This document shows, piece by piece, positions 7,931 through 16,265 of a stretch of DNA of 64,000 nt; position 1 is the stretch's first letter, and the number at the start of each line of letters is the position of its first letter. The notes under the pieces were generated by a model. That model was not told the origin of the DNA. It saw nothing but the letters and a program-made list of their open reading frames with translations, and ran no database searches. The DNA lies in contig NZ_JAKNTA010000004.1 of the NCBI RefSeq assembly GCF_022288725.1, positions 1-64,000 of the forward strand. Direction: 5' to 3'. The position numbers and the translations under genes are program-made. Source of the stretch: Kitasatospora sp. A2-31 (lineage in GTDB: Bacteria > Actinomycetota > Actinomycetes > Streptomycetales > Streptomycetaceae).

Positions 7931-10303
7931 TCAGCCTGCCGGTGCCGTGGGCGGGGCGGGGGCCGCGGCCGGGGGTGGGGTCACGGTCACCGTGGGGGCG
8001 CCGGGCCAGGACTCCTCGATGGTCCCGTCCGGTCGCACCGTGTAACGGGTGGACGCGGTCGCGCCCGTCTGGCTGCTGCGTTCCTCCCGGACCAGCGCGC
8101 CGTTGTCGAGCCGCCAGGCGGCCGCCGCCTGCGGGTCCGCGGCCGAGGACCGCGACGCGAGCGGCACGGGCGTGTCGCCGTTGAAGCCGAAGAGCTGGAC
8201 CAGGTCGGTCGGCACCGAACCCTCCGTGCGGCGCAGCACCACCAGGCCTGCCGGTGCGCCCTTGTACCGGGCCGGGAGGACGGTGCTCAGCGCGACCTGC
8301 GGTCCCGCCCCCGCCGAGCGGCCGTCCCGCAGGGCGATCGGCGGGCCGCCGGCCGGGTCGGGGTAGCTGCGGTTGGGCCAGTCGACCGCCGGGTTCGCAC
8401 CCTGGGCGGGCACCAGCGCACCGTCGCCGGCCGGGCCGCCCGGCCGGGCCGCGGCTGCGGCCGCGGGGGGCACCGGGGACTGCGGCGGGGCCGACGGCGC
8501 CGCGCCGTCCGCCGACTGCCCGGCCACACCGGGCGGCACGGCCGAGCCGTCCGTGCCCGGCCGGTCCGCGGCCGCGGTGGTGACCGTCGTCGCGCCCACC
8601 GGGCCGAGACCCTGGTTGCTCCGGTTCTCGCACCCCTGCGCGGCCGCGATCGCCAGAGCGACGCCGACCGTGACGGTGACGAAGACGATCAGACGCTGCC
8701 GCAGCAGCCGTTGCCGGGAGTTGCCGGGACGGCCGCCGGGTGCGGGCGTGTGCTGCCGGTCCCGGCTCCGCCCACGCGGGCGGACGGGCCGCTGCCCGCC
8801 CTCGCGCGGACCCGGCTGGGCCCCGGGAGCGCCGCCCCGACCGGGGGCCGGGGTCTGCTGCCGCTCGCGCATCGGCCGGGTGGCCTGCACGGCCTCGGCC
8901 CCCGGCATCGGTCTGGTGGTGGGCTGGGAACCCTGGTGCCCGCGCCGCTGCGCCGCACCGGTCCGGGCCCCGGGGTGCGAAGCCGGGTGGCCGCCGGGGT
9001 GGCCGGCCGCGCGACCACCCGCCGTCCCGTTCCCGGGGCCGCCCGCCGGACCGCCCGTGACCCTGCCCGCAGGGCCGCTGCCCGGGAAACCGCCGGGAGC
9101 GCCGTGCCCCCCGGGAGGACCGCCGTGCTGACCTCCGGCGAGCCCCGCGCCGGAACCGGCCGCGCCCGCGTGTCCGCCTGCCCGGCCCGCGGCCGCCCGG
9201 GCCCGTGCCACGCCCGCCCCCGGATCCGGCGCCCGCCCGGGCGCGGGGACCCCGCGGCCGGCGGCCGGCGGCACCGGCGCTGCCGCCGCACCGCGCCCGG
9301 GGACCCCCGGGCGCGCCCCGCCGGCCGGCCGCCGGCCCGCGGGTCGGGCCGCGCGCTCCGCGGCGGCACCGTCGAACCCGACCCCGCCGACGCCCCCACC
9401 GACGCCCCCACCGGTGACCGCACCGCCCGGCACCGCCTGACCGGACGCGGGGCCGCCGGTCACCGCCCCGCCGGGCCCGACCGCACCGCGCGCCGCCAGC
9501 TCGCTGAGCCGCTCGTGCAGGGCGGCCGCGCCGGGCCGTTCCGCGGGCTCCTTCGCCAGGCAGGCCCGGATCAGCGGTGCCAGCTGCGGGGGCACCTCCG
9601 AGAGATCGGGCTCCTCGTGCACGACCCGGTACAGCATCACCTCGGAGGAGGCCCCGGAGCCGAACGGGGTGTCCCCGGTGAGCGCGTACGCCAGCGTCGC
9701 CCCGAAGGCGAAGACGTCCGTCGCGGGCGTCACGGCCACGCCGCGCACCTGCTCGGGCGCCAGGAAGCCGGGCGAGCCGACGGCGGTGCCGACGTGCGTG
9801 AGCGTGCTGGCGCCGCGCGACCACGCGATGCCGAAGTCGATGATCCGCGGCCCGCGCGGCGACAGCAGGATGTTGGAGGGCTTGAGGTCCCGGTGGACGA
9901 CGCCGGCCTCGTGCACCTTGACCAGCCCGTCGGCCAGCGCTGCACCGATCCGGGCGACCTCCGCCCACGCCAGCGGCCCCTCGTCGCCGACCCGCTTGTA
10001 CAGCGAGGGCCCGGGGACGTACGCGGTGGCCAGCCAGGGGCGGTCGGCCTCGATGTCGGAGCCCACCACCCGGGCCGTGCAGCCGCCACGGATCCGGGAG
10101 GCGGCGGCGATCTCCCGGGCGAAGCGGGTGCGGAACTCCACGTCCTCGGCCAGCTCGGCGCGGATCAGCTTGAGCGCCACGCGCTGCCCGCGGCGGTCGG
10201 AGCCGAGGTAGACCACGCCCATGCCGCCGGCCCCCAGCCGCCGGTGCAGTCGGTACGGCCCGACGATGCGGGGGTCCTCACGCCTCAGCCGCATCATCGC
10301 CAT
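7931..10303 (-). CDS. Receptor-type Ser/Thr protein kinase with long Gly/Pro/Ala linker and single TM helix
   Basis: 790 aa. The N-terminal ~270 residues are a Hanks-type kinase: LGAGGMGVVYLG glycine loop, VALK Lys45, HRDLKPSN catalytic loop (Asp139), DFG Asp156 and LAPEQ. All catalytic residues are present. A low-complexity Gly/Pro/Ala/Arg linker of ~250 residues follows, then one TM helix near 537-556, and an extracytoplasmic C-terminal part of ~230 residues without recognisable PASTA repeats; it contains WLDNGALV- and TRYTVRPDG-like stretches. The short MAMMRLRREDPR N-terminus fits the ATG at 10303, and GGAAG precedes it. The extracellular domain probably senses something in the envelope, but the ligand is unknown. 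A 65-aa membrane protein is divergently encoded. Confidence 0.93.
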   Translation of the reverse strand: MAMMRLRREDPRIVGPYRLHRRLGAGGMGVVYLGSDRRGQRVALKLIRAELAEDVEFRTRFAREIAAASRIRGGCTARVVGSDIEADRPWLATAYVPGPSLYKRVGDEGPLAWAEVARIGAALADGLVKVHEAGVVHRDLKPSNILLSPRGPRIIDFGIAWSRGASTLTHVGTAVGSPGFLAPEQVRGVAVTPATDVFAFGATLAYALTGDTPFGSGASSEVMLYRVVHEEPDLSEVPPQLAPLIRACLAKEPAERPGAAALHERLSELAARGAVGPGGAVTGGPASGQAVPGGAVTGGGVGGGVGGVGFDGAAAERAARPAGRRPAGGARPGVPGRGAAAAPVPPAAGRGVPAPGRAPDPGAGVARARAAAGRAGGHAGAAGSGAGLAGGQHGGPPGGHGAPGGFPGSGPAGRVTGGPAGGPGNGTAGGRAAGHPGGHPASHPGARTGAAQRRGHQGSQPTTRPMPGAEAVQATRPMRERQQTPAPGRGGAPGAQPGPREGGQRPVRPRGRSRDRQHTPAPGGRPGNSRQRLLRQRLIVFVTVTVGVALAIAAAQGCENRSNQGLGPVGATTVTTAAADRPGTDGSAVPPGVAGQSADGAAPSAPPQSPVPPAAAAAARPGGPAGDGALVPAQGANPAVDWPNRSYPDPAGGPPIALRDGRSAGAGPQVALSTVLPARYKGAPAGLVVLRRTEGSVPTDLVQLFGFNGDTPVPLASRSSAADPQAAAAWRLDNGALVREERSSQTGATASTRYTVRPDGTIEESWPGAPTVTVTPPPAAAPAPPTAPAG

Positions 10304-10734
10304 GTTCGCTTCCCCGTCAGCCCGTGGGTGAGGCCCCGTCGGTGTGGGGCATCGTCAGTTCCTGTCCGGCACAGCTTACGGACTGGCCGCTGCGGTGTGC
10401 TGATACGCAACACCCGAACCCTCCGTGTGATTGTCCGATCGCGCGCTGACCTGCAGGTCACGGGGGTGCCGAAACGATTCTCGGGGTCGGCTCTCAGGGT
10501 TCCCCCGGGGGCGCGGAGGAAGCCGCCTCCCCCTCCGGTAGTACACCGCAAGTCGGAGGCTCATCCTCGCGGAGGCCCGCAGAACAATACGACGGCATGA
10601 CGTCCGTCCACCCCTCCCGCCATAGCGTTGTCCTCAGCGGTGGACGGGGAGCTCGTCCCCCGAGGTAATCCGTCCACCGCGTCCGCGTCGACCGACCAGC
10701 AGGCACCGGCAGTACACGAATCAGGAGTAGGGGC
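10304..10734. other. 431-bp divergent intergenic region with palindrome
   Basis: Lies between the kinase gene (minus) and the 65-aa membrane protein gene (plus). It must hold promoters for both. I see the palindrome at 10447-10460 and no convincing -35/-10 pair. The last bases carry AGGAGTAGGGG, the ribosome site for the small gene. No coding sequence is supported. Confidence 0.5.
10447..10460. promoter_or_regulatory. Perfect 14-bp palindrome, candidate operator
   Basis: TGACCTGCAGGTCA is a perfect inverted repeat about 145 bp upstream of the kinase start and about 275 bp upstream of the small membrane gene. Its symmetry and position between divergent genes suggest a dimeric regulator site. 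No regulator is encoded beside it. Chance occurrence cannot be excluded. Confidence 0.35.
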
Positions 10735-10932
10735 ATGGCACCGCAGCTCACGGGATCACCCCGCCGCCGTCGGCCGGCCTTCACCCAGCGCCACGCCGCG
10801 GAGCCGACCCGGCACCCGGCGGTCGCGCTGGCCATGGCACTGCCCTGCGCCGTGCTGCTGGTGGTGCTGTTCGGAGGCTGGGAGCAGATGGCGAACCAGG
10901 CCCAGGCGCTGGCCGAACTGATCAACCACTGA
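10735..10932 (+). CDS. Small single-pass membrane protein, unknown function
   Basis: 65 aa. The ATG is preceded at good spacing by AGGAG (AGGAGTAGGGGC). The first ~25 residues are basic and Arg/Pro-rich (GSPRRRRPAFTQRH), then there is one hydrophobic helix, ALAMALPCAVLLVVLFGGW (~31-49), and a short polar tail ending in LAELINH. The positive-inside rule places the N-terminus in the cytoplasm. It is divergent from the receptor kinase. A terminator-like hairpin 10 bp after the stop supports a monocistronic gene. I do not recognise a family. Confidence 0.7.
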   Translation: MAPQLTGSPRRRRPAFTQRHAAEPTRHPAVALAMALPCAVLLVVLFGGWEQMANQAQALAELINH

Positions 10933-10942
10933 CCCGAACGCC

Positions 10943-10962
10943 GGGCCCGGCCCTCCGGGCCC
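10943..10962 (+). terminator. Hairpin terminator after small membrane protein gene
   Basis: GGGCCCGG (10943-10950), loop CCCT, CCGGGCCC (10955-10962): 8 perfect G/C pairs starting 10 bp past the stop. The rest of 10963-11219 shows nothing I can interpret. Confidence 0.6.
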
Positions 10963-11219
10963 CGGCACGGGGCGCGTTCCGGCTGGGAGAGCCGGCCACT
11001 GAACGGGCACTGATCCCCTGGGGACGGGGAGTCGGTGCCGCCGGGGAAGGCCGCGCCCGCGTTGACACGCGGACGGGCGAGGAGCGGTGCGCAGAGCACC
11101 CCGGCAGGCGGAGACGCCGCGTACGGACGTCGGTGAGGGCGACCGTACGCGGCTCTTCATCTCCCGTACGACCCCGTGACCTTCCCGCGCGGTCCGAACC
11201 ACCGGGCGGGGCAACACGA

Positions 11220-11261
11220 ACGGCCGGGGTCATGACCCTCGCGGATCACGGCCCCGGCCGT
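11220..11261 (-). terminator. Terminator of the Gly-Cys-Val-Val tRNA cluster
   Basis: Arms of about 16 bases (from ACGGCCGGGG at 11220 to CCCCGGCCGT ending 11261) pair with two G-T-type mismatches. It starts 5 bp past the 3' end of the last tRNA-Val on the minus strand. Confidence 0.6.
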
Positions 11262-11266
11262 TACTG

Positions 11267-11338
<72 letters not shown>

Positions 11339-11379
11339 CTGGTGTGGCGGTCGTGCAGCAGACCCCGAAGGATCCGACG

Positions 11380-11451
<72 letters not shown>

Positions 11452-11485
11452 GGGGAGGTCTCCCGGTGGAACCGGGTGATCCTCT

Positions 11486-11559
11486 TGGAGGTGGAGACGG
11501 GATTTGAACCCGTGTACACGGCTTTGCAGGCCGTTGCCTCGCCTCTCGGCCACTCCACC
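11486..11559 (-). tRNA. tRNA-Cys (anticodon GCA), CCA encoded
   Basis: Acceptor stem GGTGGAG/CTCCACC, anticodon stem ACGGC/GCCGT with loop CTGCAAA (GCA), T loop TTCAAAT, and discriminator U as expected for tRNA-Cys. The 3' CCA (11486-11488 on the complement) is encoded, unlike the neighbouring tRNA genes. Mature part 11489-11559. Confidence 0.97.
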
Positions 11560-11599
11560 AGGCAACACTCGAAGAACGATCTTACACTGTTCTCCATCG

Positions 11600-11672
11600 A
11601 GCGGACGACGAGATTCGAACTCGCGACCCTCACCTTGGCAAGGTGATGCTCTACCAACTGAGCCACGTCCGC
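11600..11672 (-). tRNA. tRNA-Gly (anticodon GCC)
   Basis: 73 nt. Acceptor GCGGACG/CGTCCGC with discriminator U, D arm GCTCAGTTGGTAGAGC, anticodon stem TCACC/GGTGA with loop TTGCCAA (GCC), T loop TTCGAAT. CCA not encoded. First gene of the minus-strand cluster. Confidence 0.97.
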
Positions 11673-12024
11673 CTGTCTCCCGGGATCTTCACCGCTTTTC
11701 TTCGGCTGCGCTCCCTGGCGACGTGTTGAACTCTAGCGGATTCCCGGGCCAGCTAAAAATCCGTTCCCGCAGCGTGCCGAGGGGGTGGTCCCGGAGTGCC
11801 GTCCCGTCAGCGGTTCCGCGGGCCCACCGGCCCCCCACCAGCGGCGTCCGGGGACGATCATCCGCAGGCCGGCCCGCGTGCACCCGCCCGACGACCCGGT
11901 GCCGCCCGGCCACGGCCTGGAGAACGGTGCCCGCGCGCCCCCGCACGCCACCGCCGAGCCCCCTTCGCGCCCCCGACCTACACTTCAGGCACCGCAGCCC
12001 AGCCCCACCCCGTGCAGGAGAACC
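11673..12024. other. 352-bp divergent intergenic region: tRNA promoter plus pabB leader
   Basis: Holds the tRNA cluster promoter (11730-11758, minus strand). On the plus strand a ribosome site CAGGAG precedes the pabB start. The middle (11780-12000) is open in several frames but has no start with a ribosome site, so I see no extra gene. Confidence 0.5.
11730..11758 (-). promoter_or_regulatory. Candidate promoter for the tRNA-Gly-Cys-Val-Val cluster
   Basis: On the minus strand, TTTTAG (11753-11758), a 17-bp spacer and TAGAGT (11730-11735) form a HrdB-like pair with a good -10 and a weak -35, about 58 bp before tRNA-Gly. Confidence 0.45.
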
Positions 12025-13074
12025 GTGTCCGGCCACCCCGACCCCCTCAGCCCGCTCGCCCGCTTCGGCGGCCGCGTCGCCACCGGGCTGCGCGACGTCA
12101 CCTCGGACCCGGCCGCACTGGACTCCGCCGGCTTCTGGGCCGTCGCCCACGACTTCGAGGGCCGGCTGACCTGCGCGCGCTTCGACGACGTGCGCCCGGC
12201 CCCGGCCGCCCCCTCCGGCGCAGGCTGGCTCGGACCGTCCCCCGACAGCTGGCGCAGCTCCCTGGACCACGCGGCCTACACCGCCGGGGTCCGGCGGATC
12301 CGCGAACACATCGCGGCCGGCGAGGTCTACCAGGCCAACCTCTGCCGCGTCCTCAGCGCGCCACTGCCCGACCCGGACCGCGCCGACGTCGACGCCCTCA
12401 CCGGCCTGCTCGCCCACGGCAACCCCGCCCCCTACGCCGGCACCATCCGCCTGCCCGGGCACGGCGTCGAGATCGCCACCGCCTCGCCCGAGCTCTATCT
12501 GCGCCGCGACGGCCGCACCGTCCTCTCCGGCCCGATCAAGGGCACCGGCCGGACCGAGGCCGACCTGCTGGAGAAGGACTACGCGGAGAACGTGATGATC
12601 GTCGACCTGGTCCGCAACGACCTCGGCCGGATCTGCGAGACCGGGACGGTCACCGTGCCCGACCTCTGCGCGGTCGAGAAGCACCCCGGGCTGGTCCACC
12701 TCGTCTCCACCGTCCAGGGCACCCTGCGCGCCGGGGCCGGCTGGCCCGAGCTGCTGGACGCGACTTTCCCGCCCGGTTCGGTCACCGGCGCCCCCAAGTC
12801 CAGCGCCCTGCGGATCATCGACGCCCTGGAGACCGCCCCGCGCGGCCCCTACTGCGGCGCCATCGGCTGGGTCGACGCCGACCGTGGTGTGGGCGAACTC
12901 GCCGTCGGCATCCGCAGCTTCTGGATCGACCGGACGGCGCCCGGGGCGCCCGTGCTGCGCTTCGGCACCGGCGCCGGCATCACCTGGGGCTCGGACCCGG
13001 AAGGCGAATGGGCGGAAACCGAACTGAAGGCCGCCCGCCTGGTCGCGATAGCGTCGGGCACCGAGACCGACTGA
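12025..13074 (+). CDS. pabB: Aminodeoxychorismate synthase component I (chorismate-binding enzyme)
   Basis: 349 aa from the GTG at 12025, chosen for CAGGAG about 6 bp upstream. It is a chorismate-binding domain of the TrpE/PabB family without the usual long N-terminal lobe. Motifs: IREHIAAGEVYQANLCR, LSGPIKGTGRTEAD (Lys/Thr of the chorismate site), EKDYAENVMIVDLVRNDLGR and GAPKSSALRIIDALE. It converts chorismate with ammonia to 4-amino-4-deoxychorismate. The aminodeoxychorismate lyase gene follows 159 bp downstream, which supports pabB over trpE or a salicylate/isochorismate enzyme. No PabA glutaminase is encoded here, so it must be supplied elsewhere. Confidence 0.9.
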   Translation: MSGHPDPLSPLARFGGRVATGLRDVTSDPAALDSAGFWAVAHDFEGRLTCARFDDVRPAPAAPSGAGWLGPSPDSWRSSLDHAAYTAGVRRIREHIAAGEVYQANLCRVLSAPLPDPDRADVDALTGLLAHGNPAPYAGTIRLPGHGVEIATASPELYLRRDGRTVLSGPIKGTGRTEADLLEKDYAENVMIVDLVRNDLGRICETGTVTVPDLCAVEKHPGLVHLVSTVQGTLRAGAGWPELLDATFPPGSVTGAPKSSALRIIDALETAPRGPYCGAIGWVDADRGVGELAVGIRSFWIDRTAPGAPVLRFGTGAGITWGSDPEGEWAETELKAARLVAIASGTETD

Positions 13075-13233
13075 CGGCCGGTACCGGAGCGTGGACGGAC
13101 CGGCCGGCCACCGGGCCCGGCCGGCCATCCGCACCACCTCCTCGCGCTCGCGCGCCCGACGGCCCGGCCCAGGCCACCCGCACCCCTCCCACCGTCCGAC
13201 CGCCCGCCCCAACGCCCAGAGGAGCAGCCCTCG

Positions 13234-14064
13234 ATGCAGCACCCGACCAAGAGCTGGGTCAACGGCGCACTCGTCGACTCCGCCGACGCCGCGCTCTCCG
13301 TCCTCGACCACGGACTCACCACCGGCGACGGCGCCTTCGAGACCCTGAAGGCCGTCGACGGCCGGGCCTTCGCCGTCACCCGCCACCTGGACCGGCTCAC
13401 CCGCTCCGCCCGCGGCCTCGGCCTGCCCGACCCCGACCACGACCTGGTCCGCGAGGCCTGCGCCCAGGTCCTCGCCGCCAACCCCATGCCGCTCGGCCGG
13501 CTGCGCCTGACCTACACCGGCGGCGTCGCCCCGCTCGGCTCCGAGCGCGGCGACGGCGCCCCCACCCTGGTCGCCTCCATCGGCGCCGTGGCCCGCCGCC
13601 CCGACACCACCGCCGTCGCCACCGTCCCGTGGCGCCGCAACGAGCACAGCGCCGTCGCCGGCCTCAAGACCACCTCGTACGCCGAGAACGTGGTCGCGCT
13701 CGCCGCCGCGCACCGCGTCGGCGCCTCCGAGGCCCTGCTCGCCAACACCGCGGGGCGGCTCTGCGAGGGCACCGGCTCCAACGTCTTCGTCGTCCTCGGC
13801 GGCCGCCTGCTCACCCCCGCCCTCGCCTCCGGCTGCCTGGCCGGCATCACCCGCCGGCTGGTCGTCGACTGGTGCGACGCCGAGGAGACCGACCTGCCGC
13901 TGGACGTGCTCCGGGAGGCCGACGAGATCTTCCTGACCTCCACCCTGCGCGACGTCCAGGCCGTCACCCGCGTCGACGACCGCGAACTGCCCGGCCCCGG
14001 CCCGGTCACCGCCAAGGCGATGGCCGTCTTCGCCGAGCGCAGCGGGGACGACCTGGACCCGTGA
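13234..14064 (+). CDS. pabC: 4-amino-4-deoxychorismate lyase (class IV PLP aminotransferase fold)
   Basis: 276 aa; ATG preceded by AGAGGAGCAG. Fold-type IV features: WVNGALVDSADAALSVLDHG and GDGAFET at the N-terminus; AGLKTTSYAENV, whose Lys is the PLP Schiff-base residue; then EALLANTAGRLCEGTGSNVFVV and the phosphate-binding LTSTLRDVQAV. It removes pyruvate from aminodeoxychorismate to give p-aminobenzoate for folate. Branched-chain or D-amino-acid aminotransferases share the fold, but the pabB neighbour favours lyase. Confidence 0.88.
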   Translation: MQHPTKSWVNGALVDSADAALSVLDHGLTTGDGAFETLKAVDGRAFAVTRHLDRLTRSARGLGLPDPDHDLVREACAQVLAANPMPLGRLRLTYTGGVAPLGSERGDGAPTLVASIGAVARRPDTTAVATVPWRRNEHSAVAGLKTTSYAENVVALAAAHRVGASEALLANTAGRLCEGTGSNVFVVLGGRLLTPALASGCLAGITRRLVVDWCDAEETDLPLDVLREADEIFLTSTLRDVQAVTRVDDRELPGPGPVTAKAMAVFAERSGDDLDP

Positions 14065-14168
14065 CCCCTACGGCCGGGGGCGCCGGCGGCCGGACCCCAC
14101 CGGCGCCCTCCGGCTGCAGCGGTGCACCGGCGGATAGAACGCCCGCACGGAGGGGAAGGGACCTCGAC

Positions 14169-15011
14169 ATGACCACCACGCTGCGGCCCGAGGGCCCGGA
14201 GACACCCACCACCGCCGGCGGCCGCACCAGACGCTGGCAGATTCGCGCCAACGGCCGGCCGGTCGGCGCCCTGCGCACCACCAGCGTCCCGCGTGGCAGC
14301 CAACTCTGGGGCGAGATCGCCGAGTTGGAGATCCACGAGGGGCGCGGCCGGGGCCGCGGGACGATCGGCGCGCTGGCCGCCGAGGAGGTGCTGCGCGACT
14401 GGGGCTGCTCCCGGGTGGACGTGGACATCCCCGAATCGGCCCAGGCCGCCCGCGGCCTCGCCGCCACCCTCGGCTACACCGAGCGGATGCGGAACATGGC
14501 CAAGCACCTCACGGTCCCGCCCGAACTGCCCACCGGCGTGGCCGCCCGCCGGATCGGCCCGGAGGACTTCCCCGGCTGGCTCGCCGAGGCGAAGCAGGGC
14601 TACCTGCGGGACCTCCGCGCCTCGGGCCTGAGCGAGCAGCAGGCCCGCGCCAAGTCCGACGCCGACCACGTGTACCTGCTGCCCCAGGGTGCGGACACGC
14701 CCGGTGTCGTCCTGCGCCGGCTCCACGGGGAGGGGCCGGACCCGCTGGGTGCCCTCTGGCTGGCCCTTCGGGTCCGGGACCTGCCCGACGGTTCCCCGCT
14801 CGCCTGGGTGATGGTCGTGGAGGTGGCCGAGGCCCACCGCGGCCACGGCCACGGCCGCACCCTGATGCTGCTCGCCGAGCGAGAGTGCCTGGCGGCCGGG
14901 GTGCGCGACCTCGGCCTGAACGTCTTCACCGGCAACGAGGTCGCGATCCGGCTCTACGACTCGCTCGGCTACGGCATCACCAACCGGGTCTACGGCAAGC
15001 CGTTGATCTAA
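14169..15011 (+). CDS. GNAT acetyltransferase with two GNAT-like halves
   Basis: 280 aa from the ATG at 14169 with GGAGGGGAAGGG upstream. The N-terminal half (~20-115) has IAELEIHEGRGRGRGTIGAL and AARGLAATLGYTE, a degenerate GNAT unit. The C-terminal half (~120-280) has VVEVAEAHRGHGHGRTLML, a full acetyl-CoA pyrophosphate loop (R/Q-x-x-G-x-G/A type), and NEVAIRLYDSLGYG. The substrate is unknown. It follows pabC by about 100 bp in the same direction and ends 20 bp from the convergent DsbA-like gene. Confidence 0.85.
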   Translation: MTTTLRPEGPETPTTAGGRTRRWQIRANGRPVGALRTTSVPRGSQLWGEIAELEIHEGRGRGRGTIGALAAEEVLRDWGCSRVDVDIPESAQAARGLAATLGYTERMRNMAKHLTVPPELPTGVAARRIGPEDFPGWLAEAKQGYLRDLRASGLSEQQARAKSDADHVYLLPQGADTPGVVLRRLHGEGPDPLGALWLALRVRDLPDGSPLAWVMVVEVAEAHRGHGHGRTLMLLAERECLAAGVRDLGLNVFTGNEVAIRLYDSLGYGITNRVYGKPLI

Positions 15012-15030
15012 GCAGTGTGTTGACGCTCCG

Positions 15031-15531
15031 TCAGGAAATCTTCGAGGCCTCGATCAGTGCGGCGATCCGCTCCCGCAGCCCCTCCTGGCTCTGCCCGCCG
15101 TCCAACCGCTGCCCGGCGATCACGTACGTCGGAGTGCCGGTGACCCCGATCGCCTTGCCCTCCGCCTGGTCGGCGTCCACGATCAGCGTGTGCCGGCCGT
15201 CGACCAGTGCGGTGTCGACCTCCTCGGCGTCCACGCCGACCTCGCGGGCGACCTCCAGCAGCACCGCCTCACCGCGCGCCTCCAGGTCCTCGACCCGGCC
15301 CAGCAGCGCCTCGACGTACGGCCACCCGCGGCCCTGCGCGAACGCCTCCTCGGCGGCCTGTGCCGCGGCGTAGGCATGCTTGTGCTTCTCCAGCGGGAAG
15401 TGCCGCAGCTCGATCGGGAGCGCGTCGCCGTACTCGGCGCGCAGCGCCCGGACGTCGTCGAGCGCCGTGCGGCAGTCCGGGCACTGGAGCTCGCACCAGA
15501 ACTCGAGGCGGGGGAGGGAACCTTCGATCAT
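15031..15531 (-). CDS. DsbA-family thiol-disulfide oxidoreductase, cytoplasmic
   Basis: 166 aa with no signal peptide. The thioredoxin-fold N-terminus LEFWCELQCPDCRTAL carries the CPDC active site (Cys17-Cys20) plus an extra Cys13. The helical insertion (~50-120) is typical of DsbA/FrnE. The cis-Pro loop is GVTGTPTYVIAGQ near the C-terminus. It probably reduces or isomerises disulfides in the cytoplasm; partner unknown. Convergent with the GNAT gene. Confidence 0.85.
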   Translation of the reverse strand: MIEGSLPRLEFWCELQCPDCRTALDDVRALRAEYGDALPIELRHFPLEKHKHAYAAAQAAEEAFAQGRGWPYVEALLGRVEDLEARGEAVLLEVAREVGVDAEEVDTALVDGRHTLIVDADQAEGKAIGVTGTPTYVIAGQRLDGGQSQEGLRERIAALIEASKIS

Positions 15532-15649
15532 GCCCCCAGTGTTCCACTAGTGGGCGCCGCCCCGTCCCGGTGGTGCGCCCGCCGACGGCCGCAGCCACGG
15601 GAGGTCCGATGACCAGAGTGAGCACGAGCACCGGGCGCGGTGCGCCGCG

Positions 15650-16198
15650 GTGCGCCGGGTCGTCCGGGGGGCGGCCGTGTTGACGGCGGCGGTGGCCTTC
15701 GCGCTCACCGCGGCCGCAGTGGCCGTGGCCGGTCTGCGCGCCCACCGCCGGCGGTTCCGCTCCGCGACCCGCTGGTTCGCCGCCGCGCTGCTCCCGGCCG
15801 GGCTCTACCTGTCCGGCCTGTTCCCGGTCGCGCGGACCATCGGCGACGAGCTGGCCGACTGGGCGACCGACCTGGTCTTCAGCCCCCGGATCTGGACGGG
15901 CCTCGCGCTGCTCGCCGTCTCGGCCGCGCTGCTGGTCACCACCCGCCTGGTGGGGCGGCGCCGGGCCGGGGGCGCGGCCGTGTCCGGCCCGGCCGCAACG
16001 GGTGCGGCCCCGGCCCGGCCCGCCGTGGCCGGTTCGCCGCCGGCGCCGGCCGGCCTGACGAACGCGGGCGCCGCTGCACCCGAGGCGGTGGCCCCGAAGG
16101 CGGCGGCCCCGAAGCGCGGCAAGGCGGGCAAGCGGGACGACGGCCTCGGCGACGAGTTCGACGACATCGAGGAGATCCTCCGCCGCCGCGGCATCTGA
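15650..16198 (+). CDS. Membrane protein with three predicted TM helices, unknown function
   Basis: 182 aa from the GTG at 15650. Hydrophobic helices at ~8-28, ~42-60 and ~82-103 precede an Ala/Pro/Lys-rich cytoplasmic tail ending in DEFDDIEEILRRRGI. The start is doubtful. The best ribosome site (GGGAGG) serves an ATG at 15609 in another frame, which ends after 24 codons at 15681-15683; TTG 15680 and GTG 15677 in the main frame overlap that stop. So the gene may start by coupling at 15677/15680, or one base may be missing or extra near the repeated CGGTGCGCCG at ~15640-15660. Streptomyces relatives are, as I recall, sometimes labelled cellulose synthase, which nothing here supports. Confidence 0.7.
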   Translation: MRRVVRGAAVLTAAVAFALTAAAVAVAGLRAHRRRFRSATRWFAAALLPAGLYLSGLFPVARTIGDELADWATDLVFSPRIWTGLALLAVSAALLVTTRLVGRRRAGGAAVSGPAATGAAPARPAVAGSPPAPAGLTNAGAAAPEAVAPKAAAPKRGKAGKRDDGLGDEFDDIEEILRRRGI

Positions 16199-16265
16199 CC
16201 CGAGGCGGCGAGGCGCCGGGGGTCGGGGCCGGGGGCGGAACGGGCGAGCGAGGCGGCGCCTCGGC

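Noticed and set aside
10933..11266. Possible small gene before the tRNA cluster
   Set aside because: Open frames on both strands lack ribosome sites and have shadow-type Arg/Pro composition.
11796..15011. A 1071-codon plus-strand frame across pabB and pabC
   Set aside because: Upper part is Arg/Pro-rich out-of-frame shadow; only the GNAT from 14169 is real.
15650..16198. Cellulose synthase label for the three-TM protein
   Set aside because: No glycosyltransferase motifs and far too short.
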